Shown: positions 23,052 to 32,008, numbered from the stretch's first letter. The stretch is 64,000 bases of DNA from Leifsonia shinshuensis (GCF_014217625.1 NZ_CP043641.1:3100001-3164000), one strand, 5' to 3'. The notes: generated from the letters alone by a model not told the origin. Translations and numbers: made by a program.

Positions 23052-23840
23052 CTACGCGCGCGGCGCCTTCGACGCCTTGACCGCCGCGAACCACTCGGAC
23101 GACGGGCGCAGCCACATCAGGATCAGCGCGACGATCGAGAGGACCACCTGGAGGGCGCCCGTGCCGAACCCGGTCAGGACGTTGAGCAGCGACAGCGCGG
23201 TCAGGATGGTGAGCACGATCCGGGCCCACCCTGCGCCGCGGCGCATGAAGAACGCGAACAGCACGAAGGTGACCGCCCAGAAGATCAGCGTGACGACCGA
23301 GAAGCCGATCGCGACGCCGATCGCCGCGTTGGCCACGGTGTCGATGTTCTGGCCGTGCAGGTCGGTGCCGGAGTTCTGGATCTGCCGGATGATCGCCGCG
23401 CGGCTGCCGCTCACCGTGCTGATGGTGATGATGCCGCTGATCACGCTGAGCACGGCGCTCGCGACGTACAGCCAGAACGACGTGTTGACGGTCGTCGGGA
23501 TGCTGGTCGGCGCGGCGACGGGCTGCGGGGGAGCGGCCGCGTACGACGGGAAGGCGCCGGGCGGAGGCGGCGGGACGGCTCCGGGCTGTTGCGCAGGCGG
23601 AGCGGGCGGGAAACCGCCGGCGGGCGCGGCGGGCGGGGCCACCGGCGGCGCGGGAGGCACGTCCGAGGCGGGGGCCGCAGGCGCGGCCGGAGCGGCGGGC
23701 TCGGCCGGGGCGGCCGGCTCGGACGGCGTGAGCTCCGGACCGGTGGCGGGCTCGTTCGATTCGGGGACCGGCGGGACGGCGCCGGCTGAGTTGCCGCCCT
23801 CGGGAGGCTGCGGCTTGTTCTCGTCCTCAGGAATGGTCAT
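23052..23840 (-). CDS. Proline/alanine-rich membrane protein
   Basis: 262 residues. Residues 1-110 are a disordered, Pro/Ala/Glu-rich tail (many APA, PPAPP runs). Residues 120-255 hold four membrane helices, with a conserved ASVLSVISG-like helix and LILMWLRPSSEWFAAV at the end. Such proteins with a proline tail and DUF4064-like membrane domain are frequent in actinobacteria; function unknown. TAGGGT is 6 nt from the ATG at 23838-23840 (leaderless type). Confidence 0.8.
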   Translation of the reverse strand: MTIPEDENKPQPPEGGNSAGAVPPVPESNEPATGPELTPSEPAAPAEPAAPAAPAAPASDVPPAPPVAPPAAPAGGFPPAPPAQQPGAVPPPPPGAFPSYAAAPPQPVAAPTSIPTTVNTSFWLYVASAVLSVISGIITISTVSGSRAAIIRQIQNSGTDLHGQNIDTVANAAIGVAIGFSVVTLIFWAVTFVLFAFFMRRGAGWARIVLTILTALSLLNVLTGFGTGALQVVLSIVALILMWLRPSSEWFAAVKASKAPRA

Positions 23841-23937
23841 GCCGCGACCCTACTGGAATCCCGGAAATCGGGCTATAGCCTGCGCGCGCGCCGCGGATAC
23901 GGCCTTCGCACGCCCACAACCGCGTGGCCCAGCGGCC

Positions 23938-24210
23938 TCAGGTCAGCGAGTCGAAGTCGAACCAGAACGAGTCGTCCTCCTCATGGTCGCTCGCCGTGGC
24001 CGGCTCCCGCGGGATACTGGCCGTCTCGATCCTCACGCGCGTCTGGCTCGTCACGAAGATCTCGCTCGGCGGGCGGCTCGACTGCGTTATCGCCACGAAA
24101 TCGCCGTCGGCACGGCTCGCCTGAATCACCTGCCGCTTCAGCTCTTCGACAGGCTCGCGATCGACGAACGTGAATCTCAGTTCGTCGATGTAGACGTGGA
24201 ACACCTGCAT
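23938..24210 (-). CDS. Conserved hypothetical protein, 90 aa
   Basis: 90 residues, soluble. Starts MQVFHVYIDELRFTFVDREPVEELKRQ, a beta-alpha pattern, followed by DFVAITQSSRPPSEIFVTSQTRVRI and an acidic tail ending FWFDFDSL. Resembles proteins that bind by one beta sheet, but no family is recognised. Followed on the same strand, after a gap, by nothing related; the neighbour upstream (24326-24664) might be in the same transcript. Confidence 0.65.
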   Translation of the reverse strand: MQVFHVYIDELRFTFVDREPVEELKRQVIQASRADGDFVAITQSSRPPSEIFVTSQTRVRIETASIPREPATASDHEEDDSFWFDFDSLT

Positions 24211-24325
24211 GTCCTACTCCCCGGAGTTGCTCTCCCGCCAGATAGTACGCGCCCGAGCCCGTTCTGCCAGTGCACCGCTGTATCCAACCCGCGCCGCTCC
24301 CGGACGTTCCGCACGGAGCCGGGCA

Positions 24326-24664
24326 TCACAGCAGGTCGACGTCGAGGTCGTCCATGCCCTCCGTGCCGCTCCGGACGAACGTGGCCCGGCGCGGCCCGAG
24401 AGCCGTGACCTTCTCGTCGATGGCGCGGACGAACTGGTCGTCGCGCAGTTCATCGCCCTCGAAGTGCTCGCTCTCCGCCAGGATCTGACTGGCCGGACCG
24501 AGCAGCATCACCACTTCGCCCCGCTCTCCGGACTCGAGGATCGCCGGCGCGCGCACCTCGGCGGCGGCCGCATTGGTCGCGAGCGCCGCCGCGTATTTCA
24601 CCAGCACGTCCGCGATCGCGTCGCCGGTGAGCAGCGTGCCGCTCGCGTAGTGGATCCTCTTCAT
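24326..24664 (-). CDS. Conserved hypothetical protein, 112 aa
   Basis: 112 residues: MKRIHYASGTLLTGDAIADVLVKYAAALA, then ESGERGEVVMLLGPASQILAESEHFEGDEL and a C-terminal FVRSGTEGMDDLDVDLL. No membrane part. I recognise the general type from Microbacteriaceae but know no function. ATG at 24662-24664 with AGGGG immediately upstream. Confidence 0.66.
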   Translation of the reverse strand: MKRIHYASGTLLTGDAIADVLVKYAAALATNAAAAEVRAPAILESGERGEVVMLLGPASQILAESEHFEGDELRDDQFVRAIDEKVTALGPRRATFVRSGTEGMDDLDVDLL

Positions 24665-24753
24665 GCCCCTATCAGTACGTGCCGAAGGGCAAGCGGTCAA
24701 GGTTCGGGCGAGGGGGTTGCGCTCTCGCCGGAACGCGCGTTGCGTTCCGGCGT

Positions 24754-25383
24754 ATGACCGATCCTGTCGCCTCCACCCGTCCGTTGACCGCGCTCGCGCT
24801 GGTCTGCACGCTGAAGCCGTCGCCGGGCGAGTCGAGCAGTCAGCTCCTCGCGCGGCAGCTCCTCGACCAGCTCGCGCTGCACGATGTGACCGGCACGGCC
24901 GTGCGCCTGGCGGACTACGACATCCGGCCGGGGGTGAGCGTGGACGAGGGGGACGGCGACCAGTGGCCGCACGTGCGCGAGCAGGTGCTCGCCTCCGACA
25001 TCCTCGTGCTCGTCACGCCGACCTGGATGGGGCACCCGTCCTCGATCGCCCAGCGCGCGCTCGAACGGCTGGACGCCGAGCTGTCGGAGACGGACGAGAA
25101 CGGGCGGCCGCTCGTGGAGGGCAAGGTCGCGATCATCGGCGTGGTCGGCAACGAGGACGGCGCGCACTCCATCGTCGCCGATGTCGGCCAGGCGCTCGGG
25201 GACGTCGGTTTCAGCCTCCCGTCGCAGGGGTCGACCTACTGGAACGGCGAGGCGATGCAGACGGTCGACTACAAGGATCTCGCAGAGACGCCGGAGGCCG
25301 TCGCCGGCGCCACGGCCGCCGCGGCCCGCAATGCCGCGCACCTGGCCCGACTGCTGGCGGAGCGCCCCTACCCCGCGGAGTGA
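24754..25383 (+). CDS. NADPH-dependent FMN reductase / flavodoxin family protein
   Basis: 209 residues with a flavodoxin-like fold: ALALVCTLKPSPGESSSQLLA is the phosphate-binding loop, LASDILVLVTPTWMGHPSSIAQRALERLD the central P-x-W-x-G-x-P motif typical of the NADPH-dependent quinone/FMN reductases, and VGNEDGAHSIVADVGQALGDVGF the family's third segment. Probably reduces a flavin, quinone or dye. ATG at 24754. Confidence 0.85.
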   Translation: MTDPVASTRPLTALALVCTLKPSPGESSSQLLARQLLDQLALHDVTGTAVRLADYDIRPGVSVDEGDGDQWPHVREQVLASDILVLVTPTWMGHPSSIAQRALERLDAELSETDENGRPLVEGKVAIIGVVGNEDGAHSIVADVGQALGDVGFSLPSQGSTYWNGEAMQTVDYKDLAETPEAVAGATAAAARNAAHLARLLAERPYPAE

Positions 25384-25418
25384 GGCGCCCCGCCGCGTCG
25401 CCCCGCTAGCATTGCCCG

Positions 25419-26213
25419 GTGAGCGCGCCCGTCGACCCCGACCGCAGCGAGGATGTCGTCCGCCGGCTGCGCGCCGCGGGCTGCGTCTTCGCCGAGGAGG
25501 AGGCCGCGCTGCTGCTCGAGGCCGCCGCGTCGCCCGCCGAGCTGGAGACCTTGGTCGCCCGTCGCGTGGCGGGTGAGCCCCTGGAGCCGCTGCTGGGCTT
25601 CGCCGAGTTCGGCGGCCTGCGCATCCACGTGGATGCGGGTGTCTTCGTCCCCCGCCGCCGCACAGAGGTGCTCGCCCGCGAGGCGGCGGCGCTGACCCGT
25701 CCGGGCGACGCCGTGCTCGACCTCTGCTGCGGCGCCGGCGCGATCGGCGCCGTCGTCGCCGCGCGCGTGCCCGGCGCGGTCGTCTACGCGGCCGACGTGG
25801 AGCCGGCCGCCGTGCGTGCCGCCCGCGTGAACCTCGACCCTGCCCGCGTGTTCGAGGGCGACCTGTTCGCCCCGCTGCCCGCCGAGCTGAAGGGGGCGCT
25901 CGCCGTGATCGCGGTGAACGCGCCGTACGTGCCGACCGACGCCATCGGGATGATGCCGCCGGAGGCGCGCCTGTACGAACCCGCCGTGGCGCTGGACGGT
26001 GGAGCGGACGGCCTCGACCTCCACCGCAGGATCGCCGCCGAGGCGCCGGAGTGGCTGGCGCCGGGCGGTTCGGTCGTCATCGAGACCAGCGACGAGCAGG
26101 CCGCGCGCACGGCGGGTCTGTTCCAGGCGGCGGGGCTCGCGGCGCGCGTCGTGTCCGACGACGACCTCGACGGGACGGTCGTGATCGCGTCCCGGAGGCC
26201 TCCCGCGCGGTAG
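25419..26213 (+). CDS. PrmC/HemK-like N5-glutamine methyltransferase
   Basis: 264 residues, S-adenosylmethionine-dependent. The N-terminal helical domain is followed by GGLRIHVDAGVFVPRRRTEVL, the AdoMet loop AVLDLCCGAGAIGAVVA, and the substrate motif VNAPYVPTDA. PrmC proper has NPPY, so this is the related actinobacterial group with NAPY. It likely methylates a Gln in a release factor or another protein. GTG at 25419 with TAGCAT 6 nt upstream, a clear leaderless start. Confidence 0.87.
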   Translation: MSAPVDPDRSEDVVRRLRAAGCVFAEEEAALLLEAAASPAELETLVARRVAGEPLEPLLGFAEFGGLRIHVDAGVFVPRRRTEVLAREAAALTRPGDAVLDLCCGAGAIGAVVAARVPGAVVYAADVEPAAVRAARVNLDPARVFEGDLFAPLPAELKGALAVIAVNAPYVPTDAIGMMPPEARLYEPAVALDGGADGLDLHRRIAAEAPEWLAPGGSVVIETSDEQAARTAGLFQAAGLAARVVSDDDLDGTVVIASRRPPAR

Positions 26214-26270
26214 AGCCCGCGGAATCGCCGGGGATACCGCTTTTCCTGTTTCCGGACTACGGTCCTCCCC

Positions 26271-27104
26271 ATGACCAGCCTGACCCGAAGGCTGCCGCTC
26301 GGAGTCGCGCACCCGACCGTCTCCGACCGTATCCGGCAGAGCGGAGTGATCGTCGCGACCGTCGTCGCGCTGGCCGGCGCGGTCTACGGCTCCGGTCTTG
26401 TGGGAGGCCAGCCCATCCCGCGCGTGGCGGGCGGCGCTCTCGGACCCGACGCCACGCTGCTCGCGCCGGCGGGACCGGCGTTCGCGATCTGGTCCGTGAT
26501 CTACCTAGGGCTGGCGGGCTACGCGATCTGGCAGGTGCTGCCTTCGCAGGCCGCGCGCCGGCGTCAGCGCGCCGCCGGCTACTGGATCCTCGCGTCGCTC
26601 CTGCTCAACGCCGCCTGGATCCTCGCGGTGCAGGCCGGGCTGCTGACGCTGAGCGTCCCGGTGATCGTCCTCCTGCTCGCCGTGCTCGCGGTGGCGTTCG
26701 TCCGGCTGCGGCACGAGCCGGGCGGCACGACGGCCGACGCCGTCCTCCTGGACGGGACGGTCGGGCTCTACCTCGGCTGGGTGATGGTCGCGACGGCGGC
26801 GGATGCCGCGGCCTGGCTGCAGACCGCGGGCTTCACCGGGTTCGGGGCGCCCCCCGAGGTCTGGGCCATGGCCGTCCTCGCCGCGCTCGCGGCGGTGGCC
26901 TGCGCGCTGGCGGTGTGGGACCGCGGCCGGCTGACGCCTGCACTCGCCTCGGCGTGGGGGCTGGTGTGGATCGCGGTGTCGCGCGTGACGGGAGGCCTCC
27001 CGAGCGCTGTGGTGGCGGTGACGGCGCTCGCTGCCGGGATACTGGTCATCATGGTCGCGGTGGCGGTGCGGGTGGCGCGCGGCGGAGCGGTGCGGCGCAG
27101 CTAG
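26271..27104 (+). CDS. TspO/MBR-related tryptophan-rich membrane protein
   Basis: 277 residues, about seven hydrophobic segments. The TspO pattern appears as PAFAIWSVIYLGLAGYAIWQVLP and RRQRAAGYWILASLLLNAAWIL, then LYLGWVMVATAADAAAWLQ. Much longer than the 160-residue bacterial TspO proteins because of extra C-terminal helices. A tetrapyrrole or regulatory role follows from the family, not from this sequence. TACGGT lies 7 nt before the ATG. Confidence 0.82.
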   Translation: MTSLTRRLPLGVAHPTVSDRIRQSGVIVATVVALAGAVYGSGLVGGQPIPRVAGGALGPDATLLAPAGPAFAIWSVIYLGLAGYAIWQVLPSQAARRRQRAAGYWILASLLLNAAWILAVQAGLLTLSVPVIVLLLAVLAVAFVRLRHEPGGTTADAVLLDGTVGLYLGWVMVATAADAAAWLQTAGFTGFGAPPEVWAMAVLAALAAVACALAVWDRGRLTPALASAWGLVWIAVSRVTGGLPSAVVAVTALAAGILVIMVAVAVRVARGGAVRRS

Positions 27105-27174
27105 CACCCGTCGTGCGTGACACCTGAGGTCTGACGCACAGGAATCCCGGATCGCGCCGCTCTACGCTGGGGCG

Positions 27175-27636
27175 ATGCCCGCCGACCCCCGACCCCGTCT
27201 CCGGGCGCTGCTGGGGCTCATCGCGTACGGGGCGTTCGTGGCCGCGGTCGGGCTGTGGCCGACGCCCGTGGACCGGCCGTTCGACCCGCTGCTGTCCCGT
27301 GTCCTCCGCACCGTGGGCCGCACCGGAGTCCGGCCGCTCGACGCGTACAACGCGCTCGAGTTCACGGCCAACGTGGCGTTCTTCGTGCTGCCGGCCGTCC
27401 TCCTCGTGCTGATCGTCGGCCGCGGCCGCTGGTGGCTGGCGCCGCTCACCGGACTGCTGTGCAGCGTCGGCATCGAACTCGCCCAGCACTTCTTCCTGCC
27501 AGGCAGGCTGGGCACCGTGAACGATGTGATCGCCAACACCATGGGAGCGCTGATCGGCGCCGGGATCGGCGTGCAGGCGCTCCGTCGGCGTCGCCGCCGG
27601 CACCGCGCCGATTCACGCGTTCCGCGAAGTTCTTGA
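27175..27636 (+). CDS. VanZ family membrane protein
   Basis: 153 residues, four to five membrane segments. The family core ends as IELAQHFFLPGRLGTVNDVIANTMGALIGAG, with the conserved Glu, Gln-His, Arg-x-x-x-x-x-D and N-T-x-G residues. C-terminus is a basic Arg-rich tail. VanZ proteins can give teicoplanin tolerance, but the wide family has no general function. TACGCT 6 nt before ATG (leaderless type). Confidence 0.85.
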   Translation: MPADPRPRLRALLGLIAYGAFVAAVGLWPTPVDRPFDPLLSRVLRTVGRTGVRPLDAYNALEFTANVAFFVLPAVLLVLIVGRGRWWLAPLTGLLCSVGIELAQHFFLPGRLGTVNDVIANTMGALIGAGIGVQALRRRRRRHRADSRVPRSS

Positions 27637-27681
27637 CAGGATCGGTGCGGGACGTCGCGGACGAGAGGAGAGACCAGGCCG

Positions 27682-28602
27682 ATGGCTGGAGTGCTGACCG
27701 GGTTCGGGATCATCGCCTTCGTCATCCTGGTCGGCTACCTCGCCGGGCGGTTCCGGGTCGGCGGGCCCACCGCGCCGTACGTGCTCAACCGGATCGCGTT
27801 CTTCGTCACCAACCCGGCTCTGCTGTTCGTGACGCTCGCGCACGCCGACCTGAAGGTGGTGTTCTCCACCCAGCTCGTGGTCGCGGCCGTCGCCGCTCTC
27901 GCCGCAGCGGGACTCTTCCTGGTGCTGTCGCGGCTGTTCTTCCGACGGCCGGCGGCGGAGACGACGATCGGCACGCTCGGCTCCGGCTACGTCAACGGGA
28001 ACAACATCGGCCTCCCCGTCGCGGTCTATGTGCTGGGTAGCGCGTCGTACGTGGCGCCGGTCCTGCTGCTCCAGCTCATCGTGTTCGCGCCGATCGCGCT
28101 GACCGTGCTGGACATCACGAGCCGAGGGACGGTGTCGGTGCGGTCCATCCTGACGCAGCCGGTGCGCAACCCGATGATCATCGCCTCCCTGCTCGGCATC
28201 CTGGTCGACGTGCTCCACATCCCGATCCCGGTCGCGGTCTACCAGCCGTTCGAGCTGATCGGCGGCGCCGCGGTTCCGCTCGTGCTCATGGCGTTCGGGA
28301 TGTCGCTGCACGGGTCGAGGCCGCTTCAGGCGGGGCACGGGCGCGCGGAGATCGCAGCGGCGGTCGCCATCAAGTCGGTCGCGATGCCGCTGATCGCGTT
28401 CGCGGTGGCTCGGTTCGCCTTCGGTCTGGAGGGCCACGCGCTGTTCGCGGCGGTCGCGCTCGCCGCCCTCCCGACCGCGCAGAACGTCTACAACTTCGCC
28501 GCCCGCTACGAGCGCGGGATGCCTGTGGCGCGCGACATCGTGCTGTTGACGACCCTCTTCGCGGTGCCGGTGCTGCTGGTCATCGCGGCGCTGCTGGCCT
28601 GA
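27682..28602 (+). CDS. AEC family transporter (auxin efflux carrier type)
   Basis: 306 residues, about ten membrane helices in two halves of five. Characteristic pieces are GFGIIAFVILVGYLAGRF, NRIAFFVTNPALLFVTLA, GSGYVNGNNIGLPVAVYVLG and the final LAALPTAQNVYNFAARY, all typical for bacterial members of this family, which export organic acids. No RBS of note beyond GAGAGGAGA at 27665. It follows the VanZ gene by 45 bp. Confidence 0.88.
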   Translation: MAGVLTGFGIIAFVILVGYLAGRFRVGGPTAPYVLNRIAFFVTNPALLFVTLAHADLKVVFSTQLVVAAVAALAAAGLFLVLSRLFFRRPAAETTIGTLGSGYVNGNNIGLPVAVYVLGSASYVAPVLLLQLIVFAPIALTVLDITSRGTVSVRSILTQPVRNPMIIASLLGILVDVLHIPIPVAVYQPFELIGGAAVPLVLMAFGMSLHGSRPLQAGHGRAEIAAAVAIKSVAMPLIAFAVARFAFGLEGHALFAAVALAALPTAQNVYNFAARYERGMPVARDIVLLTTLFAVPVLLVIAALLA

Positions 28603-28611
28603 CGCCGTCGC

Positions 28612-29124
28612 TCAGCGGGCGGCGTCGAGCTCGCGGAGGTATTCGGCGTTGCCGCGCAGACCGGCCTCGTAGCGCAACAGGTCGGGCGTGCGGATGCGGT
28701 CGGCGGCGAGCTCCATGAGTTCGGCGACCGCGCCGTCGCTGCGGCCGGCGGCGTGCAGGGAGAGCGCGTGCCAGACCCGCACCGACTCGGACTCGGGGAA
28801 TGCCTCCCGCGCCCGGTCGAGCACGGCCAGCGACTCGTCGAAGCGGTCCAGGTTGCGCAGCGTGCTGCCGTACTGGAGCAGGCACTTGCGGAGGGTGTCG
28901 CCGTCCAGCCCGGCGTCGAGCGCGCGCTCGTAGTAGCCGGCCGCCGTCTCCTCCTCGCCCGCGGTGTCGTAGGAGCCGCCCACCTCGTAGAGCACGTGCG
29001 GGTCGTCGGGATGCTCGGCGAGCACCGCGAGGAAGGCGTCGATGGTCGGCGCCATGTCCTCCCGGTCGCGGGCCGCGAACAGCGCGGCGAGTCGGTCGAG
29101 GAGGTCGGGGGAGGTGGCGGGCAT
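28612..29124 (-). CDS. Tetratricopeptide repeat protein
   Basis: 170 residues of helical repeat, three to four TPR units: DDPHVLYEVGGSYDTAGEEETAAGYYERALDAG, RKCLLQYGSTLRNLDRFDESLAVLDRARE, and SVRVWHALSLHAAGRSDGAVAELMELAADR. Residues at the packing positions (Ala, Gly, Tyr) fit. Protein-protein scaffold. TAGGCT is 7 nt before the ATG at 29122-29124 (leaderless type). It ends 9 bp from the convergent AEC gene. Confidence 0.85.
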   Translation of the reverse strand: MPATSPDLLDRLAALFAARDREDMAPTIDAFLAVLAEHPDDPHVLYEVGGSYDTAGEEETAAGYYERALDAGLDGDTLRKCLLQYGSTLRNLDRFDESLAVLDRAREAFPESESVRVWHALSLHAAGRSDGAVAELMELAADRIRTPDLLRYEAGLRGNAEYLRELDAAR

Positions 29125-29134
29125 GAGCCCCAGC

Positions 29135-29779
29135 CTAGGGGCGGACTGCGCTCTCGACGGCCTCCCGCAGCGGAGCGGGCAACTCGGAGGGTGTCAGCTC
29201 CTCCGTGAGGACGCGCCCGTACTGTTCCTTGCGGCCGGAGGTCGTGCCCAGGAACCGGTGCAGCTGGGCGAGCACCGGTCGCTCGCGCTGTGCAGGCTGG
29301 CGCTGGAACGTGCGGAACAGGCCCAGGTCGCCCTCCCGCGCGAGCACGGCCTCCGTCCGGTCGGCGCCGAGCGCCCGCAGCAGCTCGCCCTCCAGATCAG
29401 GGCGACACACCGACACGGACCCCGCGTCCAGTCCCGCCCTCTCGAAGAAGCCCGCCTCGCCTGCGTCGCACAGTCCGTGCAGCCGCAGGTGCGCCGGGCG
29501 CAGGAGGCCGACGAACCGGCGCACGCTCATCGCGCCGCCCATCGGCAGGATCGCCACTCCCGCGGCGGCGGGGTCGACCCCGAGCAGCCGGGAGGCCTCG
29601 CGGCACGCCGCCCGGTCGCTCGCGCCCTCCACGAGCAGCGCGCCGGCGACCTCCGGCGGAACGGGGACGGGAACGGCGCCGGCCCGCTCGGACCACATCG
29701 CCGCGGCGTGCTCGAAGCGCGCAACCGCGCTGCCGCTCTCGCCGGCGCCGTCGGGCAGGGGTTCCGTCACCCCGCCCAT
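29135..29779 (-). CDS. Stand-alone OLD-family TOPRIM-like protein
   Basis: 214 residues. From about residue 42 the sequence reads ALLVEGASDRAACREASRLLGVDPAAAGVAILPMGGAMSVRRFVGLL, then RLHGLCDAGEAGFF: the catalytic Glu of VEG and the D-x-x-E pair of LCDAGE correspond to the TOPRIM metal site as found in OLD nucleases. No ATPase domain is present or adjacent. Some such stand-alone proteins exist in actinobacteria, often annotated as ATP-dependent endonuclease. ATG at 29777-29779, with CAGGAG upstream. Confidence 0.8.
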   Translation of the reverse strand: MGGVTEPLPDGAGESGSAVARFEHAAAMWSERAGAVPVPVPPEVAGALLVEGASDRAACREASRLLGVDPAAAGVAILPMGGAMSVRRFVGLLRPAHLRLHGLCDAGEAGFFERAGLDAGSVSVCRPDLEGELLRALGADRTEAVLAREGDLGLFRTFQRQPAQRERPVLAQLHRFLGTTSGRKEQYGRVLTEELTPSELPAPLREAVESAVRP

Positions 29780-29823
29780 TCTGCTCCTGGCGCCGTCGCC
29801 GGGGCGCGCGTACGGTGCAGCCC

Positions 29824-30093
29824 ATGAAGGCAATCATCTTTCTGGCAGGCGTCGCCGTCGGGTTCGTCATCGGGACCCGCGCGGGCCGCGGCGCGTACGA
29901 GAACATGCGGAACAAATGGCAGGGCTTCTCCGGCTCCGACCCGGTGCAGCAGGTGAAGGACGGCGTCCGCGACTTCGCCGGCCAGGCCGCCTCCGACCTC
30001 AGCGACAAGGTCACGGAGGCCGTGGGAAAGGCGTCGGACAAGCTCGACGAGGTCACCGGCAAGAAGGCGGACAGCACGCCGGCCGAAGGCTGA
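29824..30093 (+). CDS. Small YtxH-like membrane-anchored protein
   Basis: 89 residues. N-terminal helix AIIFLAGVAVGFVIGTRAGR then GAYENMRNKWQGF, and an amphipathic repetitive C-terminal part (VQQVKDGVRDFAGQAASDLSDKVTEAVGKASDKLDEVTGKK) similar to apolipoprotein-like 11-mer repeats of stress proteins. Same architecture as the 62-residue protein at 5724. TACGGT lies 7 nt before the ATG. Confidence 0.8.
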   Translation: MKAIIFLAGVAVGFVIGTRAGRGAYENMRNKWQGFSGSDPVQQVKDGVRDFAGQAASDLSDKVTEAVGKASDKLDEVTGKKADSTPAEG

Positions 30094-30112
30094 GCCCGGC
30101 CCTCCGCCCGCC

Positions 30113-30661
30113 TCAGGCTCCTTGAGGCGGGTGCGCCAGCAGTTCGACGCGCTCGGTCAGGTAGGCGTGAGCGTCGACGGTCTGCTCCGACGACGCGCTC
30201 CACCGCACGAGCGCCTGCCCGTCGCGCAGCACCAGCGGACCGGTGGAGGCCCGCAGCGCCGCCGCAGTCAGCTCGATCTCCGGTGCGTCGAAGTCCACCG
30301 TCTCGCCGTCGCGGAAGTGCCCGCGCTCGGCCGCCGCGCGGTAGGCCCGCCGGGTCTCGGCGGACACCGACACGTACTGGGTGCGGCCAGGCGGGGTCGC
30401 CCGCACCAGCTGCCCGGTCGCGTAGAGCGTCCCGTCGCGGCCGAGCAGGAGGACGCCCAGCCGCCAGACACGGCCCGCGGGGCGCAGCACCGGCTCGCGC
30501 GGGATCCCGAACGTGCGGCGCCGCGGGACCATGACCGCCAGCGCCTCGTCCCTGGCGCCTGCCTCCGTCAGCTGCCGCGCGGCCTCGGCGAGGTCGGCGC
30601 GGACACGCTCGACGGCCTCCCGGTCGCGGGAGTCCGAGTCCGCGTCGCTCAGCTCATCCAC
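30113..30661 (-). CDS. Conserved hypothetical protein, 182 aa
   Basis: 182 residues, soluble. A helical N-terminus (REAVERVRADLAEAARQL) is followed by a mostly beta section (WRLGVLLLGRDGTLYATGQLVRA, RTQYVSVSAETRRAYRAAA). No motif known to me. Its start overlaps the previous gene's end by 8 bp (30654-30661), so the two form a leftward pair. Confidence 0.72.
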   Translation of the reverse strand: MDELSDADSDSRDREAVERVRADLAEAARQLTEAGARDEALAVMVPRRRTFGIPREPVLRPAGRVWRLGVLLLGRDGTLYATGQLVRATPPGRTQYVSVSAETRRAYRAAAERGHFRDGETVDFDAPEIELTAAALRASTGPLVLRDGQALVRWSASSEQTVDAHAYLTERVELLAHPPQGA

Positions 30662-30974
30662 GCATCCGAGGATAGGCCGGCTGCGCCGCGCTCCGGTCGG
30701 CGGGCGTCATCGGGCGGATCGAGAACGACGAGGCGTCCGTGATCATCAGCAGCTCGACGCCGTGCGCGTGCCGGAGGATCACCAGCGCCGAGGTGTCGGA
30801 CTCCGCGACCCGCTCCACCTGGTGCAGGAAGATGCGCGCCATCTCGTCGCTGACGTGGAAGTCGCGGCCGAGCGCGTGCACGATGTAGCCAGGGCCGTGA
30901 GACGTGTGCGCCTCGAGGCGGGTCTCCTGCCGGAACCCCTCGACCGCCGTCCTCGCCGCTGCCGTCATCGTCAT
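30654..30974 (-). CDS. Conserved hypothetical protein, 106 aa
   Basis: 106 residues: YIVHALGRDFHVSDEMARIFLHQVERVAESDTSALVILRHAHGVELLMI. Soluble, probable alpha/beta structure, no catalytic motif. GGGAGGGGAA precedes the ATG at 30972-30974. It is first of a two-gene leftward set with the 182-residue protein. Confidence 0.68.
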   Translation of the reverse strand: MTMTAAARTAVEGFRQETRLEAHTSHGPGYIVHALGRDFHVSDEMARIFLHQVERVAESDTSALVILRHAHGVELLMITDASSFSIRPMTPADRSAAQPAYPRMRG

Positions 30975-31078
30975 CGGTTCCCCTCCCGCCGTTCAGCCCG
31001 GGCCCAGAAGCCCGGAATGTAGACGGTAGTCTGACCCGCGAATCTGACCAGGGGGTTGACGGGGGGTTAGATGGAGGC

Positions 31079-32008
31079 ATGAAAACGCTCAGTCTGCCGA
31101 ACATCGCTGTGCCCGCTTCCAACATCATCCTCGGCCTGATGCGGATCAGCCCTCTGACCGACGAGCAGATCCGCACGCTCGTCGGCACCGCCCGGGACGC
31201 CGGCATCACGGTGTTCGACCACGCCGACATCTACGGCGACGAGCGCCACGGCTGCGAGACCCGCTTCGGCTCGGCCGGCGCCATCCCGGCCGCGGAGCGC
31301 GACCAGGTCGTCATCCAGTCGAAGGTCGGCATCCGCCCGGGGTACTTCGACTTCTCGCGCGAGCACATCCTCACCACGGTGGACGAGTCGCTCGCCGCGC
31401 TGCGCACCGACTACCTCGATCTCCTGCTGCTGCACCGCCCCGACACCCTGGTCGAGCCGGAGGAGGTCGCGGCGGCGTTCGACGAGCTGGAGGCCGCGGG
31501 CAAGGTGCGCGCGTTCGGCGTCTCGAACCACACGCCGGGCCAGATCGAGCTGCTGCGCCGTTTCGTGAAGCAGCCGCTGAAGGTGAATCAGGTGCAGCTC
31601 AGCATCACCCACTCGCCGATCATCGCGCAGGGCGTCGCGGCCAACATGGCCGGGCTGGACCAGTCGATCGTCCGCGATGTCGGCATCCTCGACTACTCGC
31701 GCCTGAACGACATCACGCTGCAGGCGTGGTCGCCGTTCCAGAAGGGCTTCTTCGACGGCGTCTTCCTGGGCGACCGCGAGGAGTTCGCGGAGCTGAACGA
31801 CGCCCTGGACGAGCTCGCCGCGAAGTACGGCGTCACGCCGACCGGCATCGCGACCGCCTGGATCACGCGGCACCCCGCGAACATGCAGGTCGTCCTCGGG
31901 ACGACCAACCCCGGCCGGGTGCAGGAGGCCGCGGCCGGCTCCGACCTGCCGCTGACCCGCGAGGAGTGGTACCGGCTGTTCCGTCTGGCTGGGCACATCC
32001 TGCCGTGA
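31079..32008 (+). CDS. Aldo/keto reductase (YdhF-like)
   Basis: 309 residues, TIM-barrel oxidoreductase using NADPH. The catalytic tetrad is visible: Asp and Tyr in VFDHADIYGD, Lys in VIQSKVGIR, His in LLLLHRPDTL. The cofactor segment near the C-terminus is QVVLGTTNPGRVQEA. Closest in outline to E. coli YdhF. ATG at 31079 with GGAGG 2-3 nt upstream; a promoter-like TTGACG (31056-) precedes it. Confidence 0.9.
   Translation: MKTLSLPNIAVPASNIILGLMRISPLTDEQIRTLVGTARDAGITVFDHADIYGDERHGCETRFGSAGAIPAAERDQVVIQSKVGIRPGYFDFSREHILTTVDESLAALRTDYLDLLLLHRPDTLVEPEEVAAAFDELEAAGKVRAFGVSNHTPGQIELLRRFVKQPLKVNQVQLSITHSPIIAQGVAANMAGLDQSIVRDVGILDYSRLNDITLQAWSPFQKGFFDGVFLGDREEFAELNDALDELAAKYGVTPTGIATAWITRHPANMQVVLGTTNPGRVQEAAAGSDLPLTREEWYRLFRLAGHILP

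Noticed and set aside
23841..23937. tRNA-like fold in a GC-rich gap
   Set aside because: No anticodon arm or T-loop consensus (GGTTCRA) can be found.
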